Shown here: one piece after another, positions 16,864 to 25,106 of the stretch
How the letters are laid out: each line of letters begins with the position of its first letter
Position numbering within the stretch: the first letter of the stretch is position 1
Origin: Jidongwangia harbinensis
GTDB taxonomy: Bacteria; Actinomycetota; Actinomycetes; Mycobacteriales; Micromonosporaceae
DNA length: 64,000 nt
Direction: 5' to 3'
Assembly (NCBI RefSeq): GCF_020216025.1
Contig: NZ_JAIWNC010000006.1
Coordinates: 1 to 64,000, forward strand
Notes under the pieces: generated by a model
Told to the model about the DNA's origin: nothing
What the model saw: the letters and a program-made list of their open reading frames with translations, nothing else
Database searches by the model: none
Made by a program: the position numbers and the translations under genes

Positions 16864-17543
16864 GGGTTCACCACCCGGAAGGACGTCTCGAACGCCTCGG
16901 CCAGGTAGGTGCCGGACTGCGCCCCCCGCACCGTGGCCAGCGCGCGCAGCGCTTCGGTGCTGCGCGGATGCGGGTACGGCCGCATGACCGCCTCGTAGCT
17001 GCCCAGCGCGTCGATCTTGCGCTGGAGGTACTGCTCGCCCACCTCGATGAAGGTGGTGGGGGTGAAGACCGGTGCGGTTCCGGGGAACTGCCAGTCGGTG
17101 GAGGACAGCACCTCCATGGACATCAGCGACCGGAGCCGGAGGGTGCCCGGCGAGCGCTGCGCGAGCCGCGCCGCCGCCTGGCAGGCTCGCGCGACCTGGC
17201 GGTGGTCGTCGTTGATGTCGCCGGCGTGGTGGGTGACGATCGTGTCGGCCGCGGTCTCGCGGATGGCCGACTCGATGAACTGCACGAGTTCCAGGTGCGG
17301 GATCGTGTTCAGCTGGATGTTCGGGAAATCGCCCAGGATCGGCCTGCCGAAACCCAGTACCTGCTGGGCGGCGTGGATGTCGTCGGTCAGCTTGTCGGTG
17401 TCCGGACGCTGCCTGCGGGCGGCCGCCTTGGAAACGGCGATGCAGGCGCGTACGGGAACACCTCGGGACGCGTACAACGCACCTGATGCGCCGAATCCGA
17501 GAACCTCGTCATCGGGGTGCGCGACAACGACGAGAATGCTCAT
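16860..17543 (-). CDS. PIG-L family deacetylase
   Basis: 227 residues. The N-terminal VVVAHPDDEVLGFG carries the zinc ligands and catalytic Asp of the family, and THHAGDINDDHRQV the later His motif; MRPYPHPRSTEAL is also typical. Such enzymes remove N-acetyl groups from GlcNAc-type sugars, as in MshB and LmbE-like proteins. First gene of a coupled operon with an initiating sugar transferase, a formyltransferase and an epimerase, so the substrate is probably a nucleotide- or lipid-linked acetamido sugar. The promoter is probably in the 117-bp gap shared with the divergent phosphatase. Confidence 0.88.
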   Translation of the reverse strand: MSILVVVAHPDDEVLGFGASGALYASRGVPVRACIAVSKAAARRQRPDTDKLTDDIHAAQQVLGFGRPILGDFPNIQLNTIPHLELVQFIESAIRETAADTIVTHHAGDINDDHRQVARACQAAARLAQRSPGTLRLRSLMSMEVLSSTDWQFPGTAPVFTPTTFIEVGEQYLQRKIDALGSYEAVMRPYPHPRSTEALRALATVRGAQSGTYLAEAFETSFRVVNP

Positions 17544-17660
17544 CGGTCATACCCTTCCTTGTGTTCTGTACCGGTTGTGGCCGGTGTACCGTCGCTGCGG
17601 GCCGTCGGCCCGAGGCCTTTCTGAGGGCCCGCGAATACACCGGATGGAAATCACACGATC

Positions 17661-18245
17661 GTGTACACCGAGCGATTCCGAATTCTTTTTGTCTGCCATG
17701 CCAATCTGTGCCGTTCCCCGCTCGCGGAGCGGCTCGCGCGGCGGGCGTTCGACGATGCGTTCGGCCCGGCCGCCGCGGCGTCCGTGGCCGTGTCGAGTGC
17801 GGGGACCCGGGCGTACCCGGGATCGCCGATGCACCCCGGCAGCGCGGAGGTGCTCGGCGAATGCGGGATCGAGTCGGGCGGATTCGTCACCCGTACCGTC
17901 GATGTAGGGGTCCTGGCCGACGCGGACCTGGTGTTGACCGCGGCGCGCGAGCAGCGCGCCGCCTGCGTGACACTCGCGCCCGGCGCCGTGCGCCGGACGT
18001 TCACGCTGCGGCAGTTCGCCCGCCTCGCCGTTGCCGTGCCGGCCGCACTGCCCGGGACCGTGCCGCAGCGGCTGCACGGGCTGGTGGACGGCATCAACGC
18101 GGTGCGGCACACCGTTCCGGCCGTACCCGGGGACGAAGACGACCTGCCCGACCCGGTGAACCAGCCGATCGAGGCGTTCCGGGTCTGCGCCGAGGACGTG
18201 TGGCGGTCGCTGAGCACGGTGGTCGGGGTCATCGCTGCGGCCTGA
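17661..18245 (+). CDS. Low-molecular-weight protein tyrosine phosphatase (Wzb-like)
   Basis: 194 residues from GTG 17661. The N-terminal ILFVCHANLCRSPLAERLA is the CX5R(S) catalytic loop. The general-acid Asp is probably in DLPDPVNQPIEAF near residue 168. Longer than the usual 150-160 aa because of an inserted segment (AGAVRRTFTLRQFARLAVAV). Predicted to dephosphorylate the BY-kinase encoded next door. The two genes converge and overlap by 17 nt at their 3' ends, a tail-to-tail layout rather than the more common co-operonic wzb-wzc. Confidence 0.87.
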   Translation: MYTERFRILFVCHANLCRSPLAERLARRAFDDAFGPAAAASVAVSSAGTRAYPGSPMHPGSAEVLGECGIESGGFVTRTVDVGVLADADLVLTAAREQRAACVTLAPGAVRRTFTLRQFARLAVAVPAALPGTVPQRLHGLVDGINAVRHTVPAVPGDEDDLPDPVNQPIEAFRVCAEDVWRSLSTVVGVIAAA

Positions 18246-19800
18246 CGTCCTGCACCGAGGCGGTGCCCTCGTACCGGGTCGGTTCGGTGCGGTAGACCCG
18301 CAGGTCGGTGGTGGGTGAGTCGGCCAGGGCGCGTCGGCCGTGCCGGCCGGCGGTCGGCGACGGGTTCGCGGTCGCCGCCGTGGGGCGGGTGGGGAACGGG
18401 GACCGCGGCAGCGGGGAGGCCGCCGTCGTGGGCGTCTGCAGGCCGGAGGGTACGTCCTCGGTGGTGTAGCTGTAGTAGGCGTAGGCGCCGCCGCTCTTGG
18501 CCGGGGACATGTTCAGCACGCAGCCGTGCAGCTTCGCGTTGACCTTGGCCAGCGTGGCGGCGGCCGAGGTGGCCTGGGAGACGGTGGTCTTGCCGTGCCG
18601 GGACACCAGCAGGCAGCCGTCGGCCACGGTGGACATCACGGCGGCGTCGGTGACCGGGAGCAGCGGCGGCGTGTCGATGATGATGACGTCGAACGCGCTG
18701 CCCAGGGCGGTCAGCAGGTCGGCCATGTTGCCGGAGCCGAGCAGCTCGCTGGGGTTCGGCGGGACGGAACCGCTGGGCAGCACCCAGAGGCCGCTGCTGC
18801 CCCAGGCCTGCACCACCTCGCGGATGTTGGCCTGGCCGGCCAGCACGTTGGTCAGGCCGACCGCGCCCTCCAGGCCGAGGTACTCGGCGATCTTCGGGCG
18901 GCGCAGGTCGGCGTCGATGATGATGACCCGCTTGCCGGCCTCGGCGAACGCGATGCCGAGGTTGCAGACCGTCGTCGACTTGCCCTCGCCGGGCAGGGCG
19001 CTGCTCACCACCAGGCTGCGCAGCGGCCGGTCCACGTTGACGAACTGCAGGTTGGTGCGCAGCTGGCGCATCGCCTCGGCGCGGGTGGACTGGGCGCTGC
19101 CCTCGGTGATCAGCGGGGACTTGTCCGCCTTGCGGTCGAGCGGGATGGCGCTGAGCACCGGTGCGCCGGCCGCCTTGTGCAGCACCTCGGGGGAGCGGAT
19201 GGTGCTGTCCAGGGTCTCCCGCAGGGCGGCCGCGGCCACCCCGATGATCAGGCCGAGCGCCACGGCCAGGCCGACGTTGCGGACCGGCTGGGGTGAGACG
19301 GGCGCGCCGGCCAGCTTCGGCTCGGCGATGATCTGGACGCCCACGGTCGGGGTCTTCGAGCCGGGCGGCGTCTCCAGCGTGCCGATCAGCTTGGGGAACT
19401 CGTCGGCGAGCGTCTGCGCGACCTGCAGGGCGCGGGCCCGGTTCACGTCCGTCACGGTGGCCTGGACCAGCACGGTGTCCGGCACCACCTGCGCGGTGAT
19501 CTGGGCCTGGACGTCCTCGGCGGTGAGGCCGTTCGGGTTGGCGGTGGCGACCGACTGGGCGAGCCGGTTACTGGTCAGCACGTCCACGTACGACTTGACC
19601 CGCTGTTGCGCGAACTGGCCGCCCTGGAACGCCTGGGTGACCTCGGAACCGCGGGTGCTGACGAAGAACGTCACCGAAGCGGCGTACCTCGGAGGGGTGA
19701 GCAGGGTGACCGTGGCCGCTACCCCGACCGCGACGGCTACCGCCCCGACGACCAGCCACCACCTTTTCCGAACGGCGCGTAGATAGTCGCGCAGGTCCAA
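18229..19800 (-). CDS. Wzz/BY-kinase fusion, polysaccharide chain-length regulator
   Basis: 523 residues. A Wzz domain lies between membrane helices at about 16-35 and 175-193. The cytoplasmic tyrosine kinase has Walker A (LPGEGKSTT, about 269-277), Walker A' (VIIIDADLRRP, about 292-302) and Walker B (VIIIDTPP). Tyrosines in GGAYAYYSYTTED near residue 435 are likely autophosphorylation sites, followed by a disordered Pro/Thr tail. It controls length and export of the polysaccharide together with the polymerase. Divergent from the CapD-type gene across about 216 bp that should hold both promoters. Confidence 0.92.
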   Translation of the reverse strand: MDLRDYLRAVRKRWWLVVGAVAVAVGVAATVTLLTPPRYAASVTFFVSTRGSEVTQAFQGGQFAQQRVKSYVDVLTSNRLAQSVATANPNGLTAEDVQAQITAQVVPDTVLVQATVTDVNRARALQVAQTLADEFPKLIGTLETPPGSKTPTVGVQIIAEPKLAGAPVSPQPVRNVGLAVALGLIIGVAAAALRETLDSTIRSPEVLHKAAGAPVLSAIPLDRKADKSPLITEGSAQSTRAEAMRQLRTNLQFVNVDRPLRSLVVSSALPGEGKSTTVCNLGIAFAEAGKRVIIIDADLRRPKIAEYLGLEGAVGLTNVLAGQANIREVVQAWGSSGLWVLPSGSVPPNPSELLGSGNMADLLTALGSAFDVIIIDTPPLLPVTDAAVMSTVADGCLLVSRHGKTTVSQATSAAATLAKVNAKLHGCVLNMSPAKSGGAYAYYSYTTEDVPSGLQTPTTAASPLPRSPFPTRPTAATANPSPTAGRHGRRALADSPTTDLRVYRTEPTRYEGTASVQDVRPQR

Positions 19801-20016
19801 TGGATTGCCTCCTCCGTTTATGCCCCGGTATCCGCCGAGTGGTCAAGCTCTCTCGCCCGAACTGCGTGTATCCGGCCTGGGGCTCGCGCGTTGTCCCTTC
19901 AGTGAGCCCGTCGCGCAACGCGGCTCAGCAGAACTAACGGCGTATAGCGCCTTTGATGATGGTTGACCGCGCAGAAACTCCGACGGTTTTCGGAATTCAC
20001 TCTTAAGAGGTCACGG

Positions 20017-21879
20017 ATGAATGAGGAAGAGCCGATCAGTACGCCGAAAAGCCCTGCTCAAAAGGCTCGGATGCGGGCGCCGTGGCTGGTGGACGCCGGC
20101 GCGTGGGCGCTGGGCCTGAGCGCGGCGATCGTGGCGCGGCACGACCTCGACCTCGCGGCCGCACCGCTGACCGCGACCGCCGTGGCGGTCCTCGTGGCGA
20201 TCGTGCTGCACACCGCGATCGGCCACCATCAGTTCCTCTACCGTGGCCGGTACGGCTTCGGCACGTTCGAAGAGGTCCGGGCGGTCTTCACCACGGCGCT
20301 GTCGGTCGTCGTCGTGCTCTTCACCATCGACCTGATGATTCCGAGCCGGCCGGTGCCGCTCAGCGCCACTCTGGTCGGCGGCCCGGTCGCATTGGTGATC
20401 ATGTTCGGGGTGCGGTATCTGCGCCGGCTGCAGCACGAACGGCGGATGCGGCCGGACGTCACCCAGGCCACCCCGGCGCTGCTGTTCGGCGCCGGTGAGG
20501 CGGGCCAGCGCCTGGTGCGCTCGCTGGTGCGCGACCCGAACAGCAGGTACCTGCCGGTCGGGCTGATCGACGACGACCCGGGCAAGCGGCACCTGCGGGT
20601 CTGCGGCGTCGCGGTCCGCGGCAACCGGCACGACATCCCGGACGTGCTGGCCGCGACCGGCGCCCGGACGGTGATCTTCGCGGTGGCGAATGTGGACGCC
20701 GCGGTGATCCGGGAGATCCGGCGGACCGCGCTGGACGCGGGCGCCGCGTTCAAGGTGGTGCCGTCCGTGAACGAACTGCTCGGCGACACCGTCAGCTCGG
20801 CGGACGTGCGCGACGTCAAGGTCAGCGACCTGCTCGGGCGGCACCAGATCGACACCGACCTGGAGACCATCGCGAGCTACCTGAAGGGCAAGCGGGTGCT
20901 GGTCACCGGCGCCGGCGGCTCGATCGGGTCGGAACTGTGCCGGCAGCTGCACCGGTTCGACGTGGCCGAGCTGATGATGCTGGACCGGGACGAGTCGGCG
21001 CTGCACGCCGTGCAGTTGTCGTTGCACGGCCGCGCCCAGCTGGACAGCCCGGACCTGATCCTCGCCGACCTGCGCGACGAGCAGGGCGTGGCGGAGATCT
21101 TCGCCGAGCGGCGGCCGCAGATCGTCTTCCACGCGGCCGCGCTCAAGCACGTCGCGCTGCTGGAGAGCTACCCCGGCGAGGCCGTGAAGAGCAACGTCTG
21201 GGGCACCCAGACCGTGCTGGAGGCGTGCGCCGCCGCGGGCGTCGAACGGTTCGTGAACATCTCCACCGACAAGGCCGCCAACCCGTGCAACGTGCTCGGC
21301 TACTCGAAGCGGGTCACCGAGCGGCTCACCGCCCACGCCAGCACGACCGCCGAGGGTACGTACCTGAGCGTGCGGTTCGGCAACGTGCTCGGCAGCCGGG
21401 GTTCGGTGCTGACCGCGTTCGCCGCGCAGGTCGCCGCCGGCGGGCCGATCACCGTCACCGACCCCGAGGTCAGCCGGTACTTCATGACCGTGCAGGAGGC
21501 CGTCCAGCTGGTCATCCAGGCCGCCGCGATCGGCCGGGACGGTGAGGCGCTGGTGCTGGAGATGGGCAAGCCGGTGCGGATCGCGCAGGTCGCGCGGCAG
21601 ATGGCCGAGCAGGCCGACCGGCCCGTCGAGATCGTCTACACCGGACTGCTGGCCGGCGAGAAGCTGCACGAGGAACTGTTCGGCCTGGGCGAGGAGGACA
21701 CCCGCCCGTTCCACCCGCTGATCTCGCACGTGGCGGTGCCGCCGCTGGACCCGTACGAGGCGCGGCTGCTGTCCCCGTACAGCGAAAGCGCCGGACTGGT
21801 GAAGGACCTGGCCGAGCTGTGCGACGGCCCGGCCGACCGCAGCGCAACGAACCTTCTCCGAATGGGAAACCTCTCGTGA
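20017..21879 (+). CDS. CapD/WbpM-type nucleoside-diphosphate-sugar 4,6-dehydratase
   Basis: 620 residues from ATG 20017, with AAGAGG 6 nt upstream; a TTG at 19963 lacks a site. The N-terminal half has about four membrane helices and a CoA-binding-like Rossmann domain (ALLFGAGEAGQRLVRSLV). The C-terminal SDR dehydratase has VLVTGAGGSIGSELCRQL, FHAAALKHVALLE, NISTDKAANPCNVLGYSK and RFGNVLGSRGSV. It converts UDP-GlcNAc to the 4-keto-6-deoxy sugar at the membrane. A second, soluble family member is capE, so the cluster can draw on two such dehydratases. Its stop overlaps the next gene by GTGA. Confidence 0.9.
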   Translation: MNEEEPISTPKSPAQKARMRAPWLVDAGAWALGLSAAIVARHDLDLAAAPLTATAVAVLVAIVLHTAIGHHQFLYRGRYGFGTFEEVRAVFTTALSVVVVLFTIDLMIPSRPVPLSATLVGGPVALVIMFGVRYLRRLQHERRMRPDVTQATPALLFGAGEAGQRLVRSLVRDPNSRYLPVGLIDDDPGKRHLRVCGVAVRGNRHDIPDVLAATGARTVIFAVANVDAAVIREIRRTALDAGAAFKVVPSVNELLGDTVSSADVRDVKVSDLLGRHQIDTDLETIASYLKGKRVLVTGAGGSIGSELCRQLHRFDVAELMMLDRDESALHAVQLSLHGRAQLDSPDLILADLRDEQGVAEIFAERRPQIVFHAAALKHVALLESYPGEAVKSNVWGTQTVLEACAAAGVERFVNISTDKAANPCNVLGYSKRVTERLTAHASTTAEGTYLSVRFGNVLGSRGSVLTAFAAQVAAGGPITVTDPEVSRYFMTVQEAVQLVIQAAAIGRDGEALVLEMGKPVRIAQVARQMAEQADRPVEIVYTGLLAGEKLHEELFGLGEEDTRPFHPLISHVAVPPLDPYEARLLSPYSESAGLVKDLAELCDGPADRSATNLLRMGNLS

Positions 21880-23177
21880 CCACCTTCCTCGAACACGTCT
21901 CCGTCGCGGCGCCCCGCGCGCGTTTCCGCCACGACGTCGCGGTGGTCGGGCTCGGCTACGTCGGCCTGCCCACCGCGCTCGCCATGCACGCCGCCGGGCA
22001 GCGCGTCCTCGGCCTGGACATCAGCCGGAAGCGGGTCGACGACATCCGGGCCGGTGAGGTCGACCTGCTCGCCGCCGACCACGTGCGGCTGCCGGAGGCG
22101 CTCGCCGACACCGGCGCGTTCGAGCTGTCCGTGGACCCGCGGCGGGTGTCGGCGGCCGAGTCCGTGCTGATCTGCGTACCCACCCCGATCAACCATCACC
22201 TGGCGCCCGACCTGGCACCCCTGGAGGCCGCGTGCCGCAGCGTGGTGGCGCAGGCCGTACCCGGGCAGACCCTGATCCTGACCTCGACCACCTACGTCGG
22301 CTGCACCCGCGACTTCCTGGTCGAGCCGCTGCGGGCCCGCGGCCTCGAGGTGGGCCGGGACGTGTTCGTGTCGTTCGCGCCGGAGCGGATCGACCCGGGC
22401 AACGAGCGGCACCCGCAGAAGGCGGTGCCGCGGGTGGTGGGCGGCGTCAGCCGGGAGTGCGTGCGCCGCACCGCGGCGCTGCTGGAGCGGTGCGCCAGCT
22501 TCGTGCACCCGGTGAGCAGCGTCGAGGCCGCGGAGATGACCAAGCTGTACGAGAACACGTTCCGTGCGGTGAACATCTCGATGGCCAACGAGTTCGCGGA
22601 CATCAGCCGGGGCCTGGGGCTGGACATCACCGAGGTGATCGACGCGGCGGCCACCAAGCCGTACGGGTTCATGCCGTTCTTCCCCGGGCCGGGGGTGGGC
22701 GGGCACTGCATTCCGTGCGATCCGCACTACCTGCTCTGGCAGTTGCGGGCGGACCGGGTGAGCGCACCGCTGATCGAGACCGCGATGACCGCGGTGGCGG
22801 CGCGGCCCGGTCAGGTGGTGCGCCGGGTGGGGGAGGTGCTCGCCGGAACGGGCCGGGCGGTGGCCGGGGCCCGGGTGCTGATCCTGGGGGTGGCGTACAA
22901 GCCGGGGATCGCGGACGTCCGGGAGTCGCCGGCGCTGGAGATCATCGAGCGGCTGCGCCGGGCGGGGGCCGAGGTGTCGTTCAGCGACGACCTGGTTCCG
23001 GTGGTGGCGTTGTCCGACGGCGAGGTGAAGAGCGTGCCGGCGCCGGAGGGGGAGACCTGGGATCTGGTGGTGGCGCACACCCTGCACCCGGGGACGGACA
23101 CGTCCTGGCTGGACGAGGTGCCGGCGGTGCTGGACACGACGTACCGCCTGCCGGGGGACCGTTCCGCGCGGCTCTGA
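21876..23177 (+). CDS. Nucleotide-sugar dehydrogenase (UDP-ManNAc/UDP-glucose dehydrogenase family)
   Basis: 433 residues from GTG 21876, overlapping the previous stop by 4 nt; an in-frame start at 21819 lies within the upstream gene. Signatures: VAVVGLGYVGLPTALAMHAA, CVPTPI, TSTTYVGCTRDFL, VSFAPERIDPGN, EMTKLYENTFRAVNI, and GPGVGGHCIPCDPHYL with the catalytic Cys, then LILGVAYKPGIADVRESPA. It oxidises C6 of a UDP-sugar to a uronic acid using 2 NAD. The APERIDPGN form favours the WecC/WbpA (HexNAc) side over UDP-glucose dehydrogenase, but the substrate is not fixed by sequence alone. Confidence 0.9.
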   Translation: MTTFLEHVSVAAPRARFRHDVAVVGLGYVGLPTALAMHAAGQRVLGLDISRKRVDDIRAGEVDLLAADHVRLPEALADTGAFELSVDPRRVSAAESVLICVPTPINHHLAPDLAPLEAACRSVVAQAVPGQTLILTSTTYVGCTRDFLVEPLRARGLEVGRDVFVSFAPERIDPGNERHPQKAVPRVVGGVSRECVRRTAALLERCASFVHPVSSVEAAEMTKLYENTFRAVNISMANEFADISRGLGLDITEVIDAAATKPYGFMPFFPGPGVGGHCIPCDPHYLLWQLRADRVSAPLIETAMTAVAARPGQVVRRVGEVLAGTGRAVAGARVLILGVAYKPGIADVRESPALEIIERLRRAGAEVSFSDDLVPVVALSDGEVKSVPAPEGETWDLVVAHTLHPGTDTSWLDEVPAVLDTTYRLPGDRSARL

Positions 23178-23246
23178 CCGCACCTCGGGGACGTTGCGTG
23201 GGGGGAACTGGGGCGTTCGGAGGGCCCGGCCGATAGCGCCGGATAC

Positions 23247-23285
23247 GCCGGGCCGGACCCATGTCTGGCACGGATCCGGCCCGGC
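23247..23285. terminator. Convergent terminator hairpin
   Basis: GCCGGGCCGGA at 23247-23257 pairs perfectly with TCCGGCCCGGC at 23275-23285 around a 17-nt loop. It lies just past the dehydrogenase stop (23177) and just past the expected end of the convergent regulator gene. No T-run follows, as is common in actinomycetes. Confidence 0.65.
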
Positions 23286-23332
23286 AGCGGCGCTGGCTGC
23301 CCCCACGGTGGAGTGAGCGGCGAACGGCGTGG

Positions 23333-24635
23333 TCAGTGGAGCCCGGATCAGCGCGTCGGCGGTCCAGTCGTCGACCGCCTCGATCAACTCCCGGCCCACC
23401 CCGGTGGTACGCCCCGGCGAGTCACCCACCACCCGCCGCAGCGTCTGCAACCGGCCGGACAGCCGGGCGGTACGCCGGTCCGGGTCCAGCGCCAGCGCCG
23501 GGCCCAGCGCGTCCGCGGCACCCTCGAGGTCGCCCTGCTGGGCCCGCGCGGTGGCCAGGTCGATCAGCGCACCGTGCCGGACCGCCCAGCGCCGCTGGGC
23601 CGGCGGGGTGCGCTCGAACAGCTGCAGGGCCTCCCGGGAATGCCGGGCCGCCGGTATGCCGTCGCCCAGGCGGAGGAACACCGCACCGGCACACAACTCC
23701 AGCCGGGTCGGCGGGAAGCCGAACTCCCCGCCGACGCCGTCGCTCAGCTCGTCGGCGCCCCGGTCGTGCTCGCGGGCGTCGGCCGCGCGACGCAGCGCCA
23801 GCACCGCGCGTTCGGCGCCGCCCGGCAGCATCGCCGAGGCGCGAGCGCCGATCGCGTGCAACCGCACGGCCGTCGACCCGCCGGCGTAGCGCAGGCCGTC
23901 CTCGGCCAGCCGGAGTCCCTCGGCCGGGCGGCCGGACCAGAACGCCGTGGTCGCCTGCACGCCGCGTACCCAGGCCCGCAGGGTGGGGTGGCGGCACAGT
24001 TCGGCGTACGTCCACGCGGCGGCGGCGAGGTCGTCCGCGGCCTCGGCGTCGCCCAGGTCCCAGGACGTCGTCGCCGCCAGGCCGCACACCTGCCCGGCGA
24101 TCAGGTAGAGATCGGTCAGGTCGCCCGGCCGGCGGGTGAGCTGGAGCAGCCGGTACGCCCCCTCCCGGGTCTCCACCAGGTCGGCGAGCAGTGCCAGCGG
24201 CGGCGTGGTGGCGTATCCGCGGGCGAGCCGGCGTACCTCCGAATGCAACGTCTCCACGCTGACCGCGTCGACCGACGCGGCGGCCGCCGAACGGGCGTGC
24301 GACCGCGCCTGCGCGGCCGCCCGGCGGGTCAACGGCCGTTCGTCGCCGGGTGGCCGCGACGATGCGGTCAGGGTTCGGCGCGGCGGGTTCGGGGGACCGA
24401 GCAGCACCTCGATCGGCCGGCCGAACAGCCGCTCCGTCACCCGGCACGCCGGGCCACGGGGCGCCCGCACCTCACCCGCCAGCCACCGGTCGAGCTGCCG
24501 CAGGCTCAGCCCGAAGCTGCGGATGCCCATCTCCCGTGCGGTACGTGCCAACTCGGCGAGCGCCTCCTCGCGGCCCCAGTGCCGGCGGCGCAGTTCCCAC
24601 TCCAAAACGGTATCCGGCTCTGGTTGATCCCCCAT
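23333..24635 (-). CDS. Actinobacterial DNA-binding regulator, 3' end damaged (no in-frame stop)
   Basis: Starts at ATG 24635 with GAAGGAG upstream. The N-terminus (VLEWELRRRHWGREEALAEL, then GLSLRQLDRWLAGEV) is a helix-turn-helix-like head. The rest is helical, TPR-like (YLIAGQVCGLAATTSWDLGD, HPTLRAWVRGVQATTAFWSG), about 435 residues in all. The reading frame meets no stop here and stays open, antisense to the dehydrogenase, down to 21636. Only a one-base frame change would end it, at the TGA 23335-23333 just before the hairpin. I placed the end there, so the true 3' end is uncertain: frameshift, lost stop or sequencing error. Similar proteins of about 430 aa occur across Streptomyces and Actinoplanes. 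Confidence 0.6.
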
Positions 24636-24816
24636 CGTGGCTCCTTCCTCCGACGGTGTCCCACAACGAAGGCGTGCCCGCTGCGCCGGGACCGAAGCGA
24701 CCGCGGAAACGGCAGTCGAACGGCGGCGCAGCGTCATGTTCCCGTCCGTCGATGCAGCGAAAAGTGACTGACTAGCCGGTAACCGACCGGCCGATGGCTG
24801 ATCGAAGGAGAGTTTC

Positions 24817-25032
24817 ATGTTCGCTGATGAGATGGGACCGGTGCGCTGGCGCAAGAGCAGCCGCAGCAACGGCAACGGCGGCAACAACTGTGTTGAGGTG
24901 GCGTTCGTGCCGACCGGTGTCGCGGTGCGGGACAGCAAGGACCCGTCGGGGCCGGCGCTGCTGTTCACCCGGCCGGAGTGGTCGGCGTTCGCCGGCGGCG
25001 TGCGGGACGGGGAGTTCGACGAACCTGCGTGA
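24817..25032 (+). CDS. DUF397 domain protein
   Basis: 71 residues from ATG 24817 with AAGGAG 6 nt upstream. MGPVRWRKSSRSNGNGGNNC, CVEVAFVP, AVRDSKDPSG and LLFTRPEWSAFAGGVRDGEF give the full DUF397 pattern. It is divergent from the damaged regulator at 24635 rather than paired with an XRE-DUF5753 gene, so it may be an orphan member of the BldB/WhiJ accessory family, or its partner may be that regulator. Second DUF397 gene in the window (the other is at 12953). Confidence 0.85.
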   Translation: MFADEMGPVRWRKSSRSNGNGGNNCVEVAFVPTGVAVRDSKDPSGPALLFTRPEWSAFAGGVRDGEFDEPA

Positions 25033-25078
25033 GCGCCGGGGAAGGCGACGGCCGGAGTCGATCCGCCGGTCGTCGCAC

Positions 25079-25101
25079 GGCCGGCCGTCGTACGGCCGGC
25101 C
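25079..25101. terminator. Convergent terminator hairpin, 10-bp stem, 3-nt loop
   Basis: GGCCGGCCGT (25079-25088) pairs perfectly with ACGGCCGGCC (25092-25101) across a CGT loop. It sits between the convergent DUF397 gene and the secreted-protein gene ending at 25107. Confidence 0.65.
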
Positions 25102-25106
25102 ACGTA

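Noticed and set aside
23313..24767. 484-residue plus-strand open frame opposite the damaged regulator
   Set aside because: No recognisable domain; the minus strand has a clear helix-turn-helix and TPR-like family match and a ribosome site.
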